Source of the DNA: Streptomyces tibetensis
GTDB taxonomy: Bacteria > Actinomycetota > Actinomycetes > Streptomycetales > Streptomycetaceae
DNA length: 64,000 nucleotides
Direction of reading: 5' to 3'
Assembly (NCBI RefSeq): GCF_007655005.1
Contig: NZ_SZVW01000013.1
Location: forward strand, 62,001 to 126,000
The notes beneath the pieces are model-generated. The model was not told the DNA's origin. It ran no database searches and worked only from the letters and a program-made list of their open reading frames with translations. Of this stretch, positions 8,594 to 17,564 are shown one piece after another. A program made the position numbers and the translations under genes. The number at the start of each line of letters is the position of its first letter. Position 1 is the first letter of the stretch.

Positions 8594-9001
8594 TCACGCG
8601 AAGGCTTCGGCGACGGCTCTGCGGAAGGCCTGTGCCGCCGGGGGCGGCGAGTCGCGGCCGAGCAGGCAGATTTCTCTGGTGACCGTGGGTTCGACGAGGG
8701 CTCGCACAGGCAGCGGCTGGAATCCGATGAGTGGCCGTACTGCCTGTGGCACCGCACTGACTCCGATTCCTGCCGCCACCAGCCCGGCCACGGTGGCTAC
8801 GCCTCGGGCCGTCACCACTGCGTGGGGAGCTGCGCCGGCGGAAGCACACCCGAAGTCCGTCAGCCGGCGGACGCCGATTCCGGGCTGCAGTGCCACGAAG
8901 GGCTCGAGACTCAGTTCCGTCCAGGTGACCTCGTCCAGGACGGCCAGGTGGCTGTCCGGCGGCACGACGGCCACGAGGGAGTCCGATCCACGCGACACCA
9001 C
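8594..9001 (-). pseudogene. LysR-type regulator fragment (C-terminal ligand-binding domain only)
   Basis: 135 codons reading VAVVPPDSHLAVLDEVTW, EPFVALQPG and ATVAGLVAAGIGVSAVPQAV, typical of the distal half of a LysR effector-binding domain (families are about 300 aa). The winged-helix DNA-binding half is missing: the frame hits a stop about 25 bases upstream of the first GTG, and the metallophosphoesterase gene ends only 73 bases away. A strong AGGAGG sits almost on top of the GTG, too close for normal initiation. It is best read as a deletion remnant. A free-standing ligand-binding protein is less likely. Confidence 0.65.
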
Positions 9002-9074
9002 ACCTCCTGGCCGGAGCCGCGGTCATCTCGGCAACGCAGCCGGTGCCGGAGAACTCGGTCCGCCGGCCAGGTGC

Positions 9075-9839
9075 TCAGCGGGCCTGCTGGGCGACGGCGC
9101 CGGCCGCGGCGGGCTCGCGCGCCGGCAGGTGGTAGACGTGGAAGGCCCGTCCGATGACCGGCTGGGCGACGTTGCGCACCCGCACGCCGCCGCTCGTCAT
9201 GCCGTGTTCGGTACCGGCGTGCGCGTGCCCGTGCACCGCGAGGTCGGCGCCGGCGGTGTCGATCGCCTCGGCCAGCAGATAGCTCCCCAGGAACGGGTAG
9301 ATCTCCAGTGGTTCGCCCGCCAGGGTGTCCGGGACGGGGGAGTAGTGGGTCAGGGCGATCCGCGCGTCACAGCCCTCCCGGGCCACCTGCTCCAGGGCGG
9401 CCCGCAGACCGTCGGCGCACCGGCGTGAGTGCTGGACGAACTCCTTCATCACCGGCTCGCCGAACTCCCCGGCGCACCGGCCGACGAAGCCGCCCCCGAA
9501 CCCCTTGGTCCCGGCCACGCCGATCCGCGCCCCGCCGCTCTCCACGACCGTCGCCTGCCCCTCCAGGACATGGACGCCGGCGTCCCGGAGGATCGCCGTG
9601 ACCTCGTCCGGACGATCGTCGTGGTGGTCGTGGTTGCCGAGGACGGCGACCACCGGAACGGCGAGATCCTGGACCTCCCGGGCCACCACCCGCATCTCCT
9701 CGGGCGTGCCGTGCCGGGTCAGGTCCCCGGCCAGCAGCAGCAGGTCGGCGCACTCGGGCAGGGTCTCGAACGCGGGGCGGAGCACGCCCTGGCTGTCGGG
9801 CCCCATGTGGATGTCTCCGACGGCTGCGACACGGATCAT
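9075..9839 (-). CDS. Metallophosphoesterase (calcineurin-like), 254 aa
   Basis: Dinuclear-metal phosphoesterase of the calcineurin superfamily. The motif order is VGDIHMG (Asp-x-His, residues 8-10), LAGDLTRHG, VLGNHDHHDD, LTHYSPV and VHGHAHAG, giving all the usual metal ligands. No signal peptide is present, so it is cytoplasmic. The substrate is not evident; cyclic nucleotides, nucleotides or lipids are all possible. The ATG at 9839 overlaps the stop of the upstream BON-domain gene by four bases, so the two are translationally coupled. Confidence 0.88.
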   Translation of the reverse strand: MIRVAAVGDIHMGPDSQGVLRPAFETLPECADLLLLAGDLTRHGTPEEMRVVAREVQDLAVPVVAVLGNHDHHDDRPDEVTAILRDAGVHVLEGQATVVESGGARIGVAGTKGFGGGFVGRCAGEFGEPVMKEFVQHSRRCADGLRAALEQVAREGCDARIALTHYSPVPDTLAGEPLEIYPFLGSYLLAEAIDTAGADLAVHGHAHAGTEHGMTSGGVRVRNVAQPVIGRAFHVYHLPAREPAAAGAVAQQAR

Positions 9840-10123
9840 GAGAGCTCCTCCGCGTGGTCGGGGCAGGACGCCTCGGTGACCACGAGGTCGCTGTGCACGG
9901 AGAATCCGGCGAGCTCCTCGTGGACGGTGCGCACGATCTCGTCGCGGCAGGGCGCCGAGGGCACGGTGCCGGTGAGCAGGACCGCCCGGCCGCGAGCCTC
10001 GACCCGTACGCCCAGTTCACCGAGCTCGCCGGAGGCGAGGCGGTCCTGGAGGTGGGCGATGCGGTAGTCCAGGTTCTCTGCAGGCGGCCCGCCGCCCGCG
10101 TCCTGGGAACCGTGGGTGCTCAT
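9836..10123 (-). CDS. BON-domain protein, 95 aa
   Basis: A single BON domain covers most of the protein (DYRIAHLQDRLASGELGELG, then VEARGRAVLLTGTVPS and the conserved C-terminal FSVHSDLVV). BON domains are found in envelope or stress proteins such as OsmY and are thought to bind phospholipid or other ligands. No signal peptide is present. AAGGAG lies five bases before the ATG. It is coupled to the metallophosphoesterase and follows the nucleotidyltransferase by 10 bases, forming a three-gene minus-strand operon. Confidence 0.85.
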   Translation of the reverse strand: MSTHGSQDAGGGPPAENLDYRIAHLQDRLASGELGELGVRVEARGRAVLLTGTVPSAPCRDEIVRTVHEELAGFSVHSDLVVTEASCPDHAEELS

Positions 10124-10133
10124 GGGTGCTCCT

Positions 10134-10811
10134 TCAGATGACGTTCAGGCGCTCCAGGAGGAAGAAGAAGGCCGCGGGCATGGGTTCGTCCCCGCACTCG
10201 CGCCGAACCTTCTCCCAGTCGACCTTCTCCCGCAGGGCGCGTGCGATGGGCAGGGCCGCCCCGAAGTCGCAGTGATGCTCCGAGAACGCCGCGGTCAGAC
10301 TCCACAGCAGATCGGTCGGGGCCAGCACGGGCATGCGCACCGAGTCGACCGACAGCTCCTGCGCCCGCTCCAGCATGTCCGCGCCGACCGGCCGGTGTGC
10401 CAGCTCGAAGATGATGTCGACCGGCTGCCCGAAGCACGTGGCCTTGATCAGCCAGTCCTCCGGCGGGGTGTACACCGTCAGCCCGGCCTCGTGGAGCGTG
10501 GCCGCCACCGCTTCCGCGTCCTCGGGGCGGATCGCGAAGTCGACGTCGTGCTGCAGGTTCTTCTCGCCGCCGTGGGCGTACGCGGCCACACTCCCGGCCA
10601 GCGCGAACAGGTGCCCCTCGCGCTTCAGCAGGGCGCCGACCTGTTTGGCCGCCTCCAGGAGTGCCTGGTTGCGGTCCTGGGGGAGTTCCTGCAGCGGCTG
10701 GTCCGCCTGCGGATCCTGTGGTGGCGCGGGCTCGGCACCGTCCGGTGCCGTCCGGAGGTCGGGGATCCCCGGTCGCCGGACGAGCGTCGCGTCATCACCG
10801 TTCTGCGTCAT
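10134..10811 (-). CDS. Nucleotidyltransferase-fold protein, 225 aa
   Basis: ATG at 10811 has AAGGAG five bases upstream; the open frame further 5' lacks support. Residues 1-45 are acidic, Pro/Gln-rich and probably disordered. Then comes an NTase core: LFALAGSVAAYAHGG followed by HDVDFAIRPEDAEA, the G-S...D-x-D catalytic signature, and later PVDIIFEL for the third acidic residue. It resembles the minimal nucleotidyltransferase families that include some toxin-antitoxin and hypothetical proteins. No partner antitoxin is adjacent. It is first gene of an operon with BON and metallophosphoesterase genes. Confidence 0.8.
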   Translation of the reverse strand: MTQNGDDATLVRRPGIPDLRTAPDGAEPAPPQDPQADQPLQELPQDRNQALLEAAKQVGALLKREGHLFALAGSVAAYAHGGEKNLQHDVDFAIRPEDAEAVAATLHEAGLTVYTPPEDWLIKATCFGQPVDIIFELAHRPVGADMLERAQELSVDSVRMPVLAPTDLLWSLTAAFSEHHCDFGAALPIARALREKVDWEKVRRECGDEPMPAAFFFLLERLNVI

Positions 10812-11049
10812 GACCACTCCTTCGCCGAATCGGACACTGCGCTCCCGTGCGGTGTCCGGACCCGAGACGGCCTGTGTGCCTGCATTGAGTACCCGGCGCT
10901 CCCGGCCCGACACGGACGGCTTCCGCGGAGCGTTCGGCTTCTGACGCCCGGCCGAACAAGACAAGCGCATAACCTTGCAAAGGCGGAATATGGGGCAAAA
11001 GGATGGGAAACCGGATCACGCCGCCGGCAACGCGCTTGTGGAGGTCGAC

Positions 11050-11601
11050 ATGAACCAGGACACGTCACGTTCGTCGGAGCTTCCGCAGCCGTTGCGGGCC
11101 GTGGCCTCGGGTCTCAGCCACCTGCCCGGCGCGGAGCAGGTGGGCAGGGCGGCCACGGGCGCGCTGGACAGGATCGGCGCCGTCTCCCCGCGCGGCCGCC
11201 GGATGGCCGTCTACGCCGGCGCCGGGGTGCTCGGCGTGGCCGGACTCGTGGAGTGGCCGGTGGCGGTGACCGGAGCCGCCGTCGCCTGGCTGACCCGCCC
11301 GCGGCCCGAGCACCGGCCCGACGGCGCGTCACCGAACGGCGCAACACAGACCGGCAGGAGCGGCGAGAACCGTTCCGCCCGGGCCGGCGAGGACGAGGAC
11401 ACCTCCGCCTACGGCCCCGGCGGCAGGCTCGCCTCCTCCCACTACCGGCACGACCGGCCGGAACAGCACGTCCACGAACAGCCCGCCAAGGTCGGCGACA
11501 CCGCCACCGCCTCCGCCCTCAAGCAGGTCGCCGAGGCCACCGCGCACCACGACGACGAGCAGCCTCACGGGCACGCACACGACAGCCGCCCCACCGGCTG
11601 A
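11050..11601 (+). CDS. Hypothetical membrane-anchored protein upstream of the P-type ATPase, 183 aa
   Basis: ATG at 11050 is chosen for GGAGG five bases upstream. One hydrophobic hairpin or double-pass segment occurs at about residues 58-92 (VYAGAGVLGVAGLVEWPVAV). The rest is a hydrophilic, His/Asp-rich, apparently disordered C-terminal tail ending in HHDDEQPHGHAHDSRP. The stop is only 16 bases before the large ATPase gene, so the two are probably co-transcribed. The His-rich tail could bind the transported metal, which is inference. No known family was recognised. Confidence 0.75.
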   Translation: MNQDTSRSSELPQPLRAVASGLSHLPGAEQVGRAATGALDRIGAVSPRGRRMAVYAGAGVLGVAGLVEWPVAVTGAAVAWLTRPRPEHRPDGASPNGATQTGRSGENRSARAGEDEDTSAYGPGGRLASSHYRHDRPEQHVHEQPAKVGDTATASALKQVAEATAHHDDEQPHGHAHDSRPTG

Positions 11602-11617
11602 GTCGGGACAGCAGCAG

Positions 11618-14600
11618 ATGCTCACACGCTTCGACGTCACCCCGCTCGTCGGGGCCGTGGCCGGCGCGGCCGCAGGCGCCGCCCGCAGCACCGCCCAGTC
11701 GGTGACGACCGTCTACGACACCACCCGCCGCGTCCGCAACGTCGCACGCAACGCCCTCACCGGCGGACAGCACTGGAAGGCCGGGCAGCGCCTCCACCTC
11801 GCGCTGCGGCACGCCGACGGCGACGCCGGAGCGCTCGCCCACAAAGTCGCCGAGGAACTCGTCGAGCACCCGGACGTCCTCACGGCGTACTGGGACGGGG
11901 GACTGGGCCGCCTGGTGGTCACCCTGGCCGAGGACGCCGCCACCGACCGCGTCACCGAGCGGGCCACCGCGCTCGCCACCCGCCTGGGCCTCGAAGAGGG
12001 CGCCGACCCCAACGCCCGGGACACCAGCCACCCGGGCGACCCCGCCGAGGTACGCGTCACCGCGGCGGCGATCCTGCTCGACGCCGCCGGAGCGGCCGGT
12101 GCCCTGGCCGGCCGGTCCCTGCGGCTGCCCCCCGCCTCGCGCGTCATCACCGCCACCGTCACGCTGCTGCGCGAGAACCCCCGCTTCCGGGCCGTGCTCC
12201 GGCAGCGGTTCGGCACGTCCGGTATGGAACTCGTCCTCGCCGCCGCCAACGCCGCCGCCCACGGCATCGGCCAGACCCCGCTGGCCCTCGTGCTCGACGG
12301 CATCCTGCGGGGCAACCAGCTCACGGAGGCGGTGGCCAGGGCCGCGGCCTTCGAGGCACTCCACGACGACGTCTGCCACCACCGGCGCATCAGCGTGTCC
12401 TGCCCCGCGGACACCCGGCCGCCGCTCAAGGTGACCCCCGCCGCGGAGTACGCCTCCCACGCCAGCACGGGCAGCCTCGCCGGCGCCGCCGCCACCCTCC
12501 TCGTCACCCACAGCGCCAGGGACGCCGCCGAAGCGGTCCTCGCCGGATCCCCCAAAGCGGCCCGCTACGGACCGGCCGCCTTCGGCGCGACCCTCGGCAC
12601 CTTCCTCGCCCACGCCGGGATCCTGCTGCGCAACGGAGAGCGCCTGCGGCAGCTGGAGATCGCCGACGCCCTCGTCCTGCACGCCGACGCCCTGCGCAGC
12701 CTGCGGCAGGACGGCACCGACGACGGCCTGCCCGACGACCCGGTCCACCCCTTCGCCGAGGCCGTCCTGGACGCCGCACGCCGGGCCGGACTGCACGTCG
12801 TGATCGCGGGCGGCTCCGACCTGAAGGACATCACCCGGCTCGCCGACGAGGTCGCCCCGAGCGCCAAGCCGTTCGGGGACGTCGTACGGGCCCTGCAGGC
12901 CGAGGGGCGCGTGGTCGTGACCGTCGCCCGCCTGAACGAGTCCGGCGACGGGCACCTCGTGGCCGGACTGCCCGCCGGTGACGTGGCCATCGCCCTCACC
13001 GACGGACGGGCAGCCGTCTCCTGGGGCGTCGACGTGCTGGCCCCGAGAGGCCTCGCCGATGTCTGGCGGCTGCTCACGGCGATCCCCGCGGCCCGTCGCG
13101 TCGGACGCCGGTCGCAGACCCTGGCCCGCGCAGGCGCGGCCCTGTCCGGGCTCCTGGTCGCCCGCGGCGGGCAGCCCCCGGGCCGACACCTCCTGTGGCC
13201 CCTCACCCGGCACGCCCCCGTGAACATCGCCGCCGCGGGCGCCCTGATCACCGGCTGGCTCGAAGCCGTCCGCGTCGCCCGGGACACCCCGCCCCCGCCC
13301 CGGCTGCACATCCCCTGGCACGCCCTGGAACCCCACGAGGCCCGGGACCGGCTGGGGCGCGCCGACCGCGACGGCGAGCCCCGCGGACTGTCCCTCGTCG
13401 CCGACCGCTCACGGCAACAGGCCGTACGTCTGACCCGGCACCCGGCACTCGCCCCCGCCCGCTGGACGTGGCAGGCGGCCGGTGCCGTACGCCGCGAACT
13501 CGACGACCCGCTGACCCCCGTCCTCGCCACGGGCGCCGTCGCCTCGGCGCTGCTCGGCTCGGTCGTCGACGCGCTGCTCGTCGTCGGCGCCATGGACCTC
13601 AACGCCGTGACCGGCGGACTCCAGCGGCTGCGCGCCGAACAGGCCCTGGCCCGGCTCGCCGCCCGGCAGCAGCCCAAGGCCCGCAAGCAGGACAACCGCA
13701 GACGCACGGTCACCGTCGACGCCGCCCGGCTGCGGCCCGGCGACGAGATCAGCCTCGACGCCGGCGACGTCGTACCCGCAGACGCCCGGCTGCTGGACGT
13801 CGACGGCCTGGAGGTCGACGAGTCGGCGCTCACCGGCGAGTCCCTGCCGGTGAGCAAGACGGTCGAGGCCACGCCCGGGCTCCCCGTGGCCCAGCGCACC
13901 TGCATGGTCTTCGAGGGCACCACCGTGGTGGCCGGACGGGCCACCGCCCTCGTGGTGGACACCGGCGACCAGACCGAGGCGGGCCGGGCCGTCACCCTCG
14001 CCGCCCGCACCCCGCCGCCCGCCGGGGTCCAGGCCCGGCTCCAGGAACTGACCCGCAAGGCCCTGCCGGTGACCTTCACCGGCGGCGCCGCCGTGACCGG
14101 CCTGTCCCTGCTGCGCGGCAGCCCCGTCCGGCGCGCCGTCAGCGGCGGTGTCGCGGTCGCCGTCGCCGCCGTCCCCGAAGGCCTGCCCCTCGTCGCCACC
14201 GTCGCGCAGATGGCGGCGGCCCGCCGGCTCTCCCGTCGCGGCGTCCTGGTCCGCACCCCGCGCACCCTGGAGGCGCTCGGCCGGGTCGACACCGTCTGCT
14301 TCGACAAGACCGGCACCCTCACCGAGAACAAGCTGCGCCTGGTCCGCGTCGCCACCGCCTACGGCACCGTCCTCGCCACGGACGACGAGCAGGCCGATCC
14401 GATCGTGCGGCTGGCCGCGCGCGCCTGCCCGCAGGAGGAGACGGGGCAGGGCCGCCGCGTCGCGCACGCCACCGACGAGGCCGTCCTCGACGTGGCCCCG
14501 CCCGACCAGGGCTGGGCACCCACCGGCGAGCTGCCCTTCGAGACCCGCCGGGGCTACGCCGCCGCCGTCGGTCGCGACGGCGACCCCGACATGGGCGAAC

Positions 14601-15949
14601 TCCTCGTCGTCAAGGGCGCCCCCGAGACGATCCTGCCCGCCTGCCGGGACCTGCCGGGGCACGCCTCGGACACCGCCCACGAGCTCGCCGGGCAGGGACT
14701 GCGCGTCCTCGCCGTCGCCCGCCGCGCCTGCCGGGCCGACGACGCCGAGGCCGAACTGGACGCGCCGCTCGCGGACCTGGAGTTCAGTGGTTTCGTCGCC
14801 CTCGCCGACGTCCCGCGCGACACCTCGCACGCCCTGCTCGCGGAACTGCGCCGCTCCGGCATCCTGCCCGTCATGCTCACCGGCGACCACCCGGAGACCG
14901 CCCGCGCCATCGCCCTGCAACTGGGCTGGCCGGAGGAGACGGAGGCGGTGACCGGCGACGAACTCGTCGCCATGGAACGCCGCGAACGCGTCCGGGTCCT
15001 GCGCGGCGCGGGCGTCATCGCCCGGGTCGCACCCGAGCAGAAGCTGCACGTCGTGGAGGCCCTGCAACAGGCCGGGCGGGTCGTGGCGATGGCCGGTGAC
15101 GGCGCCAACGACGCCGCCGCCATCCGCGCGGCCGATGTCGGCGTCGGTGTCGAGTCGCGCGGCTCGGCGGCCGCCCGCAACGCCGCCGACCTCGTGCTCA
15201 CCACCGGCGACCTGTCCGTCCTCGTGGACGCGGTCGCCGAGGGCCGTGCCCTGTGGCGCAGCGTCGCCGACGCGGTGAGCATCCTCATCGGCGGCAACGC
15301 CGGCGAGGTCGGCTTCAGCGTCCTCGGCACCCTGCTCGCCGGTGCCTCACCCCTGTCGACCCGTCAGCTGCTGCTGGTCAACCTGCTCACCGACATGTTC
15401 CCGGCCATGGCCGTGGCCGTCACGCCGAGCAGCGACCCCTCCACAGCCGAGCACGCCGCGACCGGCCCGATGGGCCTCGACGTCCTCGGCGCGCCCCTGC
15501 TGCGCTCGATCCGCCGCCGCGGCATCACCACCTGCTTCGGCGCGGTCGCGGCGTACCTCATCGGCCGCCTCACCCCCGGCACCGAACGCCGGTCCACCAC
15601 CATGGCCCTGTGCGGTGTGGTCGGTGCCCAGCTCGTGCAGACCCTCAACGGACGCCGGCACAGCACGCTGGTGTGGGTCACGGCCCTCGGCTCCGCCGCC
15701 GTCCTCGCCGCCCTCGTCCAGACCCCCGGCGTCAGCCACTTCTTCGGCTGCACCCCACTCGGGCCCGTGGCCTGGACGGGCGTCGCCCTGGCCATCGCCC
15801 TGTCGGCCCTGGCCCCCCGTCTCGAACGGCTCCGGGCCGTCCACGCCCTCTACGACGCCGCGGCGCACCTCGCCCTGCGTCTGGACGACCTGAGCCGCCA
15901 GGCCCGGCACCTCTTCCGGAGCGGGATCGCCGCCCCAGTTGCGTCGTAG
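11618..15949 (+). CDS. Large cation-transporting P-type ATPase, 1443 aa (CtpI-like architecture)
   Basis: Integral-membrane ion pump. Canonical motifs are in order: LTGESLPVSK (about 739, actuator loop), PEGLPLV in the M4 helix (about 853), DKTGTLTEN with phospho-acceptor Asp896, MLTGDHPETA and MAGDGANDAAA (about 1160). The M4 PEGLP resembles P2-type Ca2+/Mg2+ pumps rather than the CPx motif of heavy-metal pumps. It is far longer than a usual pump (about 900 aa). The first 560 residues add an HMA-like fold (LVEHPDVLTAYWDGGLGRLV), further hydrophobic segments and a degenerate second haloacid-dehalogenase-like stretch, as in mycobacterial CtpI. The ion is not determinable from sequence. Confidence 0.9.
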   Translation: MLTRFDVTPLVGAVAGAAAGAARSTAQSVTTVYDTTRRVRNVARNALTGGQHWKAGQRLHLALRHADGDAGALAHKVAEELVEHPDVLTAYWDGGLGRLVVTLAEDAATDRVTERATALATRLGLEEGADPNARDTSHPGDPAEVRVTAAAILLDAAGAAGALAGRSLRLPPASRVITATVTLLRENPRFRAVLRQRFGTSGMELVLAAANAAAHGIGQTPLALVLDGILRGNQLTEAVARAAAFEALHDDVCHHRRISVSCPADTRPPLKVTPAAEYASHASTGSLAGAAATLLVTHSARDAAEAVLAGSPKAARYGPAAFGATLGTFLAHAGILLRNGERLRQLEIADALVLHADALRSLRQDGTDDGLPDDPVHPFAEAVLDAARRAGLHVVIAGGSDLKDITRLADEVAPSAKPFGDVVRALQAEGRVVVTVARLNESGDGHLVAGLPAGDVAIALTDGRAAVSWGVDVLAPRGLADVWRLLTAIPAARRVGRRSQTLARAGAALSGLLVARGGQPPGRHLLWPLTRHAPVNIAAAGALITGWLEAVRVARDTPPPPRLHIPWHALEPHEARDRLGRADRDGEPRGLSLVADRSRQQAVRLTRHPALAPARWTWQAAGAVRRELDDPLTPVLATGAVASALLGSVVDALLVVGAMDLNAVTGGLQRLRAEQALARLAARQQPKARKQDNRRRTVTVDAARLRPGDEISLDAGDVVPADARLLDVDGLEVDESALTGESLPVSKTVEATPGLPVAQRTCMVFEGTTVVAGRATALVVDTGDQTEAGRAVTLAARTPPPAGVQARLQELTRKALPVTFTGGAAVTGLSLLRGSPVRRAVSGGVAVAVAAVPEGLPLVATVAQMAAARRLSRRGVLVRTPRTLEALGRVDTVCFDKTGTLTENKLRLVRVATAYGTVLATDDEQADPIVRLAARACPQEETGQGRRVAHATDEAVLDVAPPDQGWAPTGELPFETRRGYAAAVGRDGDPDMGELLVVKGAPETILPACRDLPGHASDTAHELAGQGLRVLAVARRACRADDAEAELDAPLADLEFSGFVALADVPRDTSHALLAELRRSGILPVMLTGDHPETARAIALQLGWPEETEAVTGDELVAMERRERVRVLRGAGVIARVAPEQKLHVVEALQQAGRVVAMAGDGANDAAAIRAADVGVGVESRGSAAARNAADLVLTTGDLSVLVDAVAEGRALWRSVADAVSILIGGNAGEVGFSVLGTLLAGASPLSTRQLLLVNLLTDMFPAMAVAVTPSSDPSTAEHAATGPMGLDVLGAPLLRSIRRRGITTCFGAVAAYLIGRLTPGTERRSTTMALCGVVGAQLVQTLNGRRHSTLVWVTALGSAAVLAALVQTPGVSHFFGCTPLGPVAWTGVALAIALSALAPRLERLRAVHALYDAAAHLALRLDDLSRQARHLFRSGIAAPVAS

Positions 15950-15963
15950 CGCAGACACGAAAG

Positions 15964-15996
15964 AGGCCGCCACCACGAGCTGTGGTGGCGGCCTCC
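15964..15996. terminator. Bidirectional hairpin terminator
   Basis: A perfect 14-bp stem (GAGGCCGCCACCAC / GTGGTGGCGGCCTC) with a 5-base loop lies between the converging P-type ATPase and SRPBCC genes. Confidence 0.85.
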
Positions 15997-16006
15997 TCAC
16001 CTGCGG

Positions 16007-16456
16007 TCAGACCGCGCCGCGCCAGGCGCCGGTCTCCGTCCCGCGAGCCTCCATGAACTGCTTGAACCGCTTCAGATCACCGGAGACCTGCCGCTTCACG
16101 AAACCCAGCTTGTCGCCGACGTTCTCTGCCACGCCACTGGGGTCGAAGTCCATCTGCAGCATGACCTTGGTCGTGTCGTCCTGGATGCGGTGGAACGTCA
16201 CCACACCGGCCTGCCGCGCCTCGCCGCCCACGGTGGTCCAGGCGACGCGCTCGTCCGGGACCTGTTCGGTGATCTCCGCGTCGAACTCCCGCGCCTGTCC
16301 GCCGACCTTCGTCACCCAGTGCGTGAGGGTGTCGGTGCGCTGCTCGATGCGCTCGACGCCGTCCATGAATTCGGGGAAGGACTCGAACTGCGTCCACTGG
16401 TTGTACGCGGTGTGCACCGGCACGCGGACCTCGATGGATTCCTCTACCTGCGACAA
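16007..16456 (-). CDS. SRPBCC (START-like/polyketide cyclase-type) protein, 149 aa
   Basis: Small helix-grip protein of the cyclase/dehydrase COQ10-like group, which bind hydrophobic ligands. The TTG start at 16456 has GGGAGG seven bases upstream. It also aligns with the start of the paralog at 50652 (both read VPVHTAYNQWTQFE near residue 13), which decides it. The motifs TQFESFPEFMDGVERI, HWVTKVGGQAREFDAEI and DLKRFKQFMEARGTETGAWR match that paralog closely. The ligand is unknown. It is divergent from the holin-like/DUF3618 pair. Confidence 0.88.
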   Translation of the reverse strand: MSQVEESIEVRVPVHTAYNQWTQFESFPEFMDGVERIEQRTDTLTHWVTKVGGQAREFDAEITEQVPDERVAWTTVGGEARQAGVVTFHRIQDDTTKVMLQMDFDPSGVAENVGDKLGFVKRQVSGDLKRFKQFMEARGTETGAWRGAV

Positions 16457-16604
16457 GGCGAAACCTCCCTCTCTCGTGTGTGAGCGACGGACGGGTACCA
16501 GATCTCGCGCCGCTCACTCCTCGTCATCACAAGTTGTCCGACCAGGTGTTTTTTCCGTCCTGGCTGGTACTCGGCCGGGAACTACGGACCGGGAGGTGAT
16601 CGTC

Positions 16605-17048
16605 ATGGCGGACACGCATCGCTCGGCCCCCGCCGCTCCCCGCACAGGGAGCGCGTCGGCGGCCGGGCAGGAGCCGGTGGGCGAGCTGGTGCAACGGGCC
16701 ACCGAGCAGCTGACCGACCTGGTGCGCGGCGAAATGCGCCTCGCCCAGGCGGAGATGACCGAGAAGGGCAAACGCTTCGGCAAGGGGGGCGGCCTGTTCG
16801 GCGGAGCCGGCGTCCTCGGCTTCGTCACCCTTCAGGCCTTGGTCGCCACGGTGATCGCCGCCCTGGCCGTCCCGCTGCCGGTGTGGGCGGCGGCGCTGAT
16901 CGTCACCGGCGTCCTGGCCGTCGCCACGGGCCTGACGGCGCTGGCCGGCCGCAAACAGGTGCGCAGCGCCACCCCGCCCGCCCCGCAGCAGACCATCGAC
17001 AGCGTGAAGGCCGACGTGGCCGAGATCAAGGAGAGTGCACAGCGATGA
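16605..17048 (+). CDS. Phage-holin-3_6-like (actinobacterial putative holin-X) membrane protein, 147 aa
   Basis: GGGAGGTGA is five bases before the ATG. The N-terminal amphipathic part contains VGELVQRATEQLTDLVRGEMRLAQAEM, the hallmark of this family. Two transmembrane helices follow (GVLGFVTLQALVATVIAALA and PVWAAALIVTGVLAVATGL). Despite the family name these are chromosomal actinobacterial membrane proteins, not proven holins. The stop overlaps the next gene (ATGA). A paralog lies at 26209-26643. Confidence 0.85.
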   Translation: MADTHRSAPAAPRTGSASAAGQEPVGELVQRATEQLTDLVRGEMRLAQAEMTEKGKRFGKGGGLFGGAGVLGFVTLQALVATVIAALAVPLPVWAAALIVTGVLAVATGLTALAGRKQVRSATPPAPQQTIDSVKADVAEIKESAQR

Positions 17049-17476
17049 CCCAGCCTCCGCACGACGAGCCGACCGCCCGCAGCCAGGAGGAGCTGCGCGA
17101 GCAGGTCGAGCACACCCGCCACGAACTCGGCGACACCGTCCAGGCGCTTGCGGACCGGGCCGACGTCAAGACCCGCGCACGTGAGAAGGCCGTCGCGGTC
17201 AAGGAGCAGGCCGGGGTGAAGGCCCAGGAGTGGAGCGGGCAGGCCAGGGCCAAGGCCGCGCACGTCGCCCACACCGTGGAGGAGAAGCTGCCCGAGCCGG
17301 TCAAGCAGAAGGGCGCCGCCGCCGCTCAGGGCGCCAAGGAGAAGGCCGCGCAGGCCGAGCAGGTCTGGCAGGAAAAGGCCCCGCAGCAGGTGCGCGACCA
17401 CCGTGCCGCCCTGCTCGCGGGCGCGGGTGCCGTCCTGGTGGCCTGCCTGCTGATCCGCCGTCGCGGAAACCGCTGA
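17045..17476 (+). CDS. DUF3618-domain protein, 143 aa
   Basis: Translation is coupled to the holin-like gene through ATGA. The domain signature ELREQVEHTRHELGDTVQAL is near residue 15. A long Lys/Ala/Gln-rich coiled-coil-like segment follows (KAVAVKEQAGVKAQEW), and one C-terminal membrane helix (AALLAGAGAVLVACLLIRRR) places the basic tail at the membrane. Function is unknown. The same holin-like/DUF3618 partnership recurs at 25529-26643, which suggests the two proteins work together in the envelope. Confidence 0.85.
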   Translation: MTQPPHDEPTARSQEELREQVEHTRHELGDTVQALADRADVKTRAREKAVAVKEQAGVKAQEWSGQARAKAAHVAHTVEEKLPEPVKQKGAAAAQGAKEKAAQAEQVWQEKAPQQVRDHRAALLAGAGAVLVACLLIRRRGNR

Positions 17477-17488
17477 GCGACAGCGACA

Positions 17489-17526
17489 CCCGGGCCCCGT
17501 CACCGCACGAGGTGACGGGGCCCGGG
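17489..17526 (+). terminator. Hairpin terminator after the DUF3618 gene
   Basis: A perfect 16-bp stem (CCCGGGCCCCGTCACC and its reverse complement) with a 6-base loop lies 12 bases past the stop. No U-tract is present, as is usual in Streptomyces. Confidence 0.85.
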
Positions 17527-17564
17527 CTTGCGTGACGCGTGCCCGGACGGCAAGGTCGGGTGCC

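Noticed and set aside
16546..16570. GTGT-N15-TGGTAC as a sigma-B-type promoter for the holin-like gene, and a similar site on the other strand
   Set aside because: The -10 departs from GGGTAY and the -35 is too degenerate to be convincing; it remains only a possibility.
16605..17048. Prophage origin for the holin-like genes
   Set aside because: No other phage genes are nearby. The family is a common chromosomal actinobacterial membrane protein and pairs with DUF3618.
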